The position numbers were made by a program, and so were the translations under genes. Shown here in pieces: positions 22,517 through 26,296 of a DNA stretch of 26,296 nucleotides. Positions within the stretch are counted from its first letter, which is position 1. Each line of letters starts with the position of its first letter. The stretch spans positions 1 to 26,296 of the forward strand of contig JAEZSL010000062.1 in assembly GCA_023443925.1 (NCBI GenBank), given 5' to 3'. This stretch comes from Bacillota bacterium. GTDB lineage: Bacteria; Bacillota_A; Clostridia; Lachnospirales; Lachnospiraceae. The notes beneath the pieces were generated by a model. It was given only the letters and a program-made list of their open reading frames with translations, was not told the origin of the DNA and ran no database searches.

Positions 22517-23605
22517 TCAATCCAATACTCCAACTTCTGCTCCACTTTTTTGTTTTCCAAACTGTATCTGGAACATAGTTCCTTTCCCTACTTCAGAAGT
22601 AACTCGAATGGAAAATCCTAGCTTGTTTGCAACTTGCTTACATAAATACAAACCAATTCCTGTTGATTTCCTATCCATTCGCCCATTATATCCTGTAAAA
22701 CCTTTTTCAAAAATACGTGGCAAATCTTCTTCCTTAATTCCTATTCCGGTATCTGAAATACATAAAACTGTATCCAAAGAAGTAACTCCATATGCGTGTT
22801 TTAGTTTATCATTTACATATAAATTATTATTTGCTTCGATATAATCTATAGTAATACAACCACCTTTTAGTGTATATTTAATGCAGTTAGACAGTATCTG
22901 CTCTATTACAAATCCAAGCCATTTTTCATCGCTTATAACAGCACCGTCGAATTCTTCCAAGTTCAATGAAATCTTTTTCCCAATAAAACTAATGGAATAT
23001 TTTTTAACTGATTGCTTTACGATCTCATATAGATTGCATTCTTTTAGTAGGATATCCGAAGACATGTACTGTAAGCGAAGATAATGAAGTGCCATCTCTG
23101 CATACTGCTCGATTTTAATTAATTCTTGTTTCATAATCATGTTATTACTCTTTGAATCCTCTGGCTGAAGCAGCAACTGCATGGCTGCAATTGGAGTTTT
23201 TATTTGATGAATCCAAAGGGTATAATAATCTGTATTCTCAGATTCCTGCTTCTTCATTTTTGAGTATATGTCACTGCGGTCGTCAAACAGTTCTTGCAGT
23301 AATTCTCTATATAATTCTTCTATATAACTGTTAGGTGCTGGCAACCTACTTAATGTTGATTCCATATTCAAATAGGTTTCATACAAAGCTTTATACCTGT
23401 TTTTATACTTGATAAAGTCATAAATCAAGCAACAAACTCCTAAAAAAACACAGATTGATAGACTGTATAAAACGGGTTCGATACTGGTCTCATATTGTAA
23501 TATTGTTATTAAGAAAATAATCCCGAATACAAGAAAAAGGCCAATAAATTTCAATCGGTCTTTGAGCCATTTAACAATTAACTTACCATTTGATAAAAGT
23601 TCCAT
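22517..23605 (-). CDS. BceS-like intramembrane-sensing histidine kinase
   Basis: A 362-residue kinase with two membrane helices (about 19-38 and 46-65) joined by a very short outer loop, the hallmark of intramembrane-sensing kinases that take their signal from a BceAB transporter. Phospho-acceptor His133 is in YYTLWIHQIKTPIAAMQ. The ATPase domain shows EQILSNCIKYT (N box), CISDTGIGIKEEDLPRIFEKGFTG (G1/F) and STGIGLYLCK (G2). ATG at 23605 lies seven bases after the response-regulator stop and 12 bases after GGAGG. An open upstream frame to 23662 overlaps the regulator and is not preferred. Confidence 0.9.
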   Translation of the reverse strand: MELLSNGKLIVKWLKDRLKFIGLFLVFGIIFLITILQYETSIEPVLYSLSICVFLGVCCLIYDFIKYKNRYKALYETYLNMESTLSRLPAPNSYIEELYRELLQELFDDRSDIYSKMKKQESENTDYYTLWIHQIKTPIAAMQLLLQPEDSKSNNMIMKQELIKIEQYAEMALHYLRLQYMSSDILLKECNLYEIVKQSVKKYSISFIGKKISLNLEEFDGAVISDEKWLGFVIEQILSNCIKYTLKGGCITIDYIEANNNLYVNDKLKHAYGVTSLDTVLCISDTGIGIKEEDLPRIFEKGFTGYNGRMDRKSTGIGLYLCKQVANKLGFSIRVTSEVGKGTMFQIQFGKQKSGAEVGVLD

Positions 23606-23612
23606 GTTATTC

Positions 23613-24290
23613 TTAATCCTCCAACAAATACCCAATACCCTTTTTGGTAGTAATAAAATCATTTAGTGAAACTTCCTCTAATTTTTTTCGAAGTCTTGTA
23701 AAATTAACCGCTAGTGTATTATCGTCTATAAAGCAATCTCCGTCCCAAAGATGTTTCATGATTGCTTCTCTGGATACCGTTTCGCCCTTATGTTCAAATA
23801 AAATCTGTAGTATTCGAAATTCGTTTTTTGTTAGCTCTACCTTCTCCCCTTTTACTTCCATAGAAGCATTGGTAAGATTAAGTATAACACCTTTATACTC
23901 TAGTAGATTGGACTTCCCTTGAAAGGAATACGCACGGCGAAGCATCGCCTGAACCTTAGCCGATAATACTGCGAAGTCAAATGGTTTTGAGATGAAATCG
24001 TCTCCACCCATATTCATAGCCATAATAATATTCATATTATCACTTGTGGAAGATAAAAAGATAATTGGAATTTTAGAAACTTTACGAATCTCAGTACACC
24101 AATAATACCCATTAAAAAATGGTAATGAAATATCTAATATAACCAAATGAGGGTCGAAATTTACAAAATGTGTCAAAACACCATTAAAGTCACAAACAGT
24201 CTCTACTTCAAAGCCCCAGTTAGTCAAATATTTCTGTATTTCTCCAGATATAACCAAATCATCTTCTACAAGTAATATCTTATATTTCAT
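23613..24290 (-). CDS. BceR-like OmpR/PhoB-family response regulator
   Basis: A 225-residue regulator. Receiver: the acidic pair in LLVEDD (residues 9-11), phospho-acceptor Asp53 in LVILDISLPFF, and the Lys of FISKPFDFAVL. The OmpR-type winged helix is seen in VELTKNEFRILQILFEHKGETVSREAIMKHLW and NTLAVNFTRLRKKLEE. It would be phosphorylated by the adjacent kinase and activate the transporter genes. ATG at 24290 has GGGAG six bases upstream; an in-frame extension to 24323 runs into the VOC remnant and is rejected. The gene order RR-HK-ATPase-permease is the classic Bce module. Confidence 0.92.
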   Translation of the reverse strand: MKYKILLVEDDLVISGEIQKYLTNWGFEVETVCDFNGVLTHFVNFDPHLVILDISLPFFNGYYWCTEIRKVSKIPIIFLSSTSDNMNIIMAMNMGGDDFISKPFDFAVLSAKVQAMLRRAYSFQGKSNLLEYKGVILNLTNASMEVKGEKVELTKNEFRILQILFEHKGETVSREAIMKHLWDGDCFIDDNTLAVNFTRLRKKLEEVSLNDFITTKKGIGYLLED

Positions 24291-24306
24291 TATTGGCTCC
24301 CATTTA

Positions 24307-24667
24307 TTAATATAAATTTTCATAAAATTGAATTTTCATTCCATTTGGATCTGATATATAAAAGAACTTTGAATGTGGATTCGGTTGCAATGGTCCGCTA
24401 AGAATATTAATACTTTTCTCTATAAAAAGATATCATAATATCAACTGCGTCTACAGTAAACCCCCATGAAATATCGACCAAGCTCATTCTTTTTCTTTGT
24501 TTGTTACATACTAATTCAATCTTTGTTTCTTCATCTCCTTAAAAGGAAATTTCTGTCTCTGGACCTGCCGGAAATCTTCTGTCCATCTAAAGTCCTACAA
24601 TTTCTTCATAAAACTATATTGATTCATCCATATCTTTGACTATTAAAGTCCTCCAATAAAATTTCAT
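24307..24667 (-). pseudogene. Decayed VOC (glyoxalase/bleomycin-resistance fold) gene
   Basis: From ATG at 24667 the reading is MKFYWRTLIVKDMDESI, stop, FYEEIVGL, stop, MDRRFPAGPETEISF, stop, GDEETKIELVCNKQRK, then DISWGFTVDAVD. A frameshift follows, then a segment reading LSGPLQPNPHSKFFYISDP and NGMKIQFYEN to a stop at 24307-24309. Restored, this is a complete VOC protein of about 118 residues, with the 'DPNG..iqf.E' C-terminal motif. At least three in-frame stops and one frameshift make it dead. It lies directly upstream of the Bce-like regulator. Confidence 0.8.
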
Positions 24668-24790
24668 TTTTTCTTCCTAACTAGCTAAATAGTAAAAGTC
24701 AGCCCGACTTTCATTTCCATTCGGGCTTTCCCAAACATTTGTGTATAGCCGAACCCATGATTCTCCTTTGCCGCGATATGTCAGTAATGT

Positions 24791-24915
24791 AAAAAACCTC
24801 CCCTGTACTTTGCCCAGCCTGAGTCCATGGAGGTTTTTATTCCAAACTTGGTCAATCACTCTGTGATGATTACCTATTTCTAATTATACTCTAACAGATT
24901 ATCTGAGAATAGCAA
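24791..24915 (-). ncRNA. Small RNA repeat unit, copy B
   Basis: Same layout as copy A: -35 TTGCTA (24915-24910), 16-base spacer, -10 TAGAGT (24893-24888), hairpin 24874-24850 with core TCAC/GTGA, and terminator stem of 10 bp (24838-24829 / 24801-24792) followed by TTTTTT. Compared with copy A the hairpin core changes CCAC/GTGG to TCAC/GTGA and the terminator changes CCTTCC/GGAAGG to CCTCC/GGAGG, both with pairing kept. Similarity ends just outside the promoter and terminator. A 60-codon frame across it (24677-24859) has no ribosome site and crosses the terminator, so it is not called as a gene. Confidence 0.6.
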
Positions 24916-25096
24916 GGGCTAAAATTATATTTAATATAATACATACTCGATATTTTTATTTAATAACGCCAAGAAAGCACCATATCTTAGTAGCATGAGA
25001 GTTTGGCTTTCCTTTGCTTAGCTTACATGAATTTGATTCGGCTCATCATTTTCATTTGACCAGAAAAAGCCCTTATATCAACCAACCTGAAACAGG
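24916..25096. other. Intergenic sequence without recognised features
   Basis: AT-rich sequence between the small-RNA copy B and the gene at 25097. I see no ORF with a ribosome site, no strong hairpin and no repeat here. Confidence 0.5.
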
Positions 25097-25366
25097 CTAA
25101 GTAATATTAATACCTCCCGAAGAAGCATATTTATATAGTAAATGAGCATTACTATGAAGAAACCCATTAAATTTCTCAATTTCCTTATCTGTAAATCCTT
25201 CACGTTTTAACCATGTATAAGTTGGTAATAAACATCTCTCTATATCAAAACCGTCTTCCGTTGGTCTTTCAAAATGAACCTCTAAGCATTGAACACCCTT
25301 TTCTACAATATTATGAGAATGAACTATCTCCGTTTCATCTGCCAAAATCATATGTGGGTACATCAT
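25097..25366 (-). CDS. Conserved small hypothetical protein
   Basis: An 89-residue soluble protein beginning MMYPHMILADETEIVHSHN, with a central CLEVHFERPTEDGFDIERC region and a C-terminal helical part, GFTDKEIEKFNGFLHSNAHLLYKYA. The composition is protein-like, and it resembles small uncharacterised Firmicute proteins of about 90 residues with an 'HFERPTE.GFD..RC.LP.Y.W' core; I cannot give a function. Two adjacent ATGs (25366 and 25363) are possible starts; only a weak AAAGG lies upstream. Confidence 0.6.
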   Translation of the reverse strand: MMYPHMILADETEIVHSHNIVEKGVQCLEVHFERPTEDGFDIERCLLPTYTWLKREGFTDKEIEKFNGFLHSNAHLLYKYASSGGINIT

Positions 25367-25511
25367 AATTTATTACAACCTTTTACTCTCTTGTTATATA
25401 CGCTTTTGACTTAGCATATCACAGTTTTATTAATTCTTCCATACTACCTGTTAACAATTTATTAATAGCATACCTCATTGAATATGACAACTGTGTGTCC
25501 TATTATAGTCG

Positions 25512-25610
25512 TCAATACCTATACATACCCACTCGCAAATTTGAATTGCCTTCTACGTATAAAATAACATTATTTTTAATATGAAGTTTTTCAGCAATTT
25601 CTTTAAACAT
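25512..25610 (-). CDS. Small ORF, possibly a truncated gene
   Basis: A 32-codon ORF, MFKEIAEKLHIKNNVILYV, then EGNSNLRVGMYRY, with GAGGA six to seven bases before its ATG. The ribosome site and composition suggest a real N-terminus, while the early stop suggests truncation. No family recognised. Confidence 0.3.
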   Translation of the reverse strand: MFKEIAEKLHIKNNVILYVEGNSNLRVGMYRY

Positions 25611-25678
25611 AGTTTTTCCTCATATCAATTAATACCCCAGTAAAAACCTTCATTTACATGAAATTTTCTAAATTATAT

Positions 25679-25723
25679 AAAAAGAGACCCTTAAATCAAC
25701 TTTATAGTTAATATAAGGGTCTC
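25679..25723 (-). terminator. Terminator of ppdK
   Basis: On the minus strand, GAGACCCTTA (25723-25714) pairs with TAAGGGTCTC (25693-25684), followed by TTTTTATAT. It lies about 50 bases after the ppdK stop. Confidence 0.85.
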
Positions 25724-25775
25724 TCAACTTATTCTCAAGAAAAAATACGTTCTTCTCTAAGAGAAAATCTCATCT

Positions 25776-26296
25776 TTACTTTTTATTCAACACTGCCTGA
25801 GCTGCAGCAAGTCTAGCGATCGGCACACGGAAAGGTGAGCAGGATACATAGTTAAGGCCTACGTTGTGGCAGAATTCAACTGTGGAAGGATCTCCGCCGT
25901 GTTCACCACAGATACCAAGTTTGATTTCTGGTCTTGTCTGACGTCCTTTTTCAGCTGCCATTTTTACTAATTGGCCAACACCGTCCTGATCAAGTCTTGC
26001 GAAAGGATCGGATTCGAAAATCTTGTTGGTGTAGTAAGCATCTAAGAACTTACCGGCATCATCACGTGAGAAACCGAAAGTCATCTGAGTTAAGTCGTTA
26101 GTACCGAAGGAGAAGAATTCAGCTTCTTCAGCAATTTCGTCTGCAAGTAATGCTGCACGAGGAATTTCGATCATAGTACCGATGTGGTATTCGATGTCAG
26201 ATCCTTTTTCTTTCTTAACAGCTTCTGCTGTTTCAACAACAACATCTTTAACGAATTTTAACTCTCTCTTTTCGCCAACTAATGGAATCATGATTT
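25776..26296 (-). CDS. ppdK: Pyruvate, phosphate dikinase, C-terminal part
   Basis: The last 173 or so residues of PPDK, whose start lies beyond the right edge. The enzyme interconverts pyruvate, ATP and phosphate with PEP, AMP and diphosphate. Seen here is the PEP/pyruvate-binding TIM-barrel domain: [57 protein letters not shown] segments, and [16 protein letters not shown] with the catalytic Cys, ending [29 protein letters not shown] is diagnostic of PPDK rather than PpsA or enzyme I. In many clostridia PPDK replaces or supplements pyruvate kinase in glycolysis. A strong terminator follows. The ATG at 26291 is internal, not the start. Confidence 0.95.
   Translation of the reverse strand, partial: IMIPLVGEKRELKFVKDVVVETAEAVKKEKGSDIEYHIGTMIEIPRAALLADEIAEEAEFFSFGTNDLTQMTFGFSRDDAGKFLDAYYTNKIFESDPFARLDQDGVGQLVKMAAEKGRQTRPEIKLGICGEHGGDPSTVEFCHNVGLNYVSCSPFRVPIARLAAAQAVLNKK

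Noticed and set aside
24677..24859. 60-codon minus-strand ORF over small-RNA copy B
   Set aside because: No ribosome site, runs through the promoter-proximal hairpin and the intrinsic terminator, and the equivalent frame in copy A is not conserved.

Overview
This is an AT-rich chromosomal segment of a Gram-positive anaerobe, most likely a Lachnospiraceae (Clostridium cluster XIVa) species. The support is strong AGGAGG-type ribosome sites, a T-box leader, a Bce-type peptide-resistance module, a LytTR/DUF3021 pair, many MerR and GNAT genes, and pyruvate phosphate dikinase at the right edge. No tRNA, rRNA, CRISPR array or intact transposon was seen. The species call is inference.

Layout. 1-1000: 3' part of a five-bladed beta-propeller glycosidase (GH43-like). 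1000-3900 (minus): a RimL-type acetyltransferase, an AraC-HTH protein fused to a degenerate RelA/SpoT-type HD domain, a small membrane protein, and a remnant resembling ketopantoate reductase. 4010-5481 (plus): a histidyl-tRNA synthetase paralogue behind a leader that encodes a 14-residue peptide with three consecutive His codons, followed by competing hairpins. 5644-9342 (minus): a PaiA/BltD-like acetyltransferase, a glutamyl-tRNA synthetase behind a T-box with GAA specifier, a histidine phosphatase and a wrecked MFS transporter gene. 9389-11023 (minus): a putative zincin metallopeptidase and a MerR-like HTH protein. 11446-13096 (plus): an ECF sigma factor overlapping a membrane-anchored probable anti-sigma factor. 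13268-15067 (minus): a GNAT fragment and a membrane protein/LytTR/DUF3021 operon with a tandem operator. 15276-18676 (minus): two MerR regulators, each with a 19-bp-spacer promoter nearby, an S66 LD-carboxypeptidase/MccF-like peptidase, and a serine-hydrolase fragment. 19224-24290 (minus): a PEP-synthase-type fragment and a complete Bce-like RR/HK/ATPase/permease module. 24307-26296: a decayed VOC gene, small hypothetical genes and the C-terminal end of ppdK.

The region reads as accessory and stress-oriented: antimicrobial-peptide sensing and export, acetyltransferases, an S66 peptidase, duplicated aminoacyl-tRNA synthetases with their own starvation sensors, and several one-component regulators. 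At least six gene remnants lie between the intact genes, which points to repeated gain and loss.

The most interesting unexplained items are: (i) the His-codon leader peptide and attenuator before the hisS-like gene; (ii) a roughly 120-bp promoter-to-terminator unit present twice (19072-19189 and 24791-24915) with compensatory changes in its stems, which looks like an undescribed small RNA; and (iii) the AraC-HTH/degenerate SpoT-HD fusion, a possible alarmone-responsive transcription factor.
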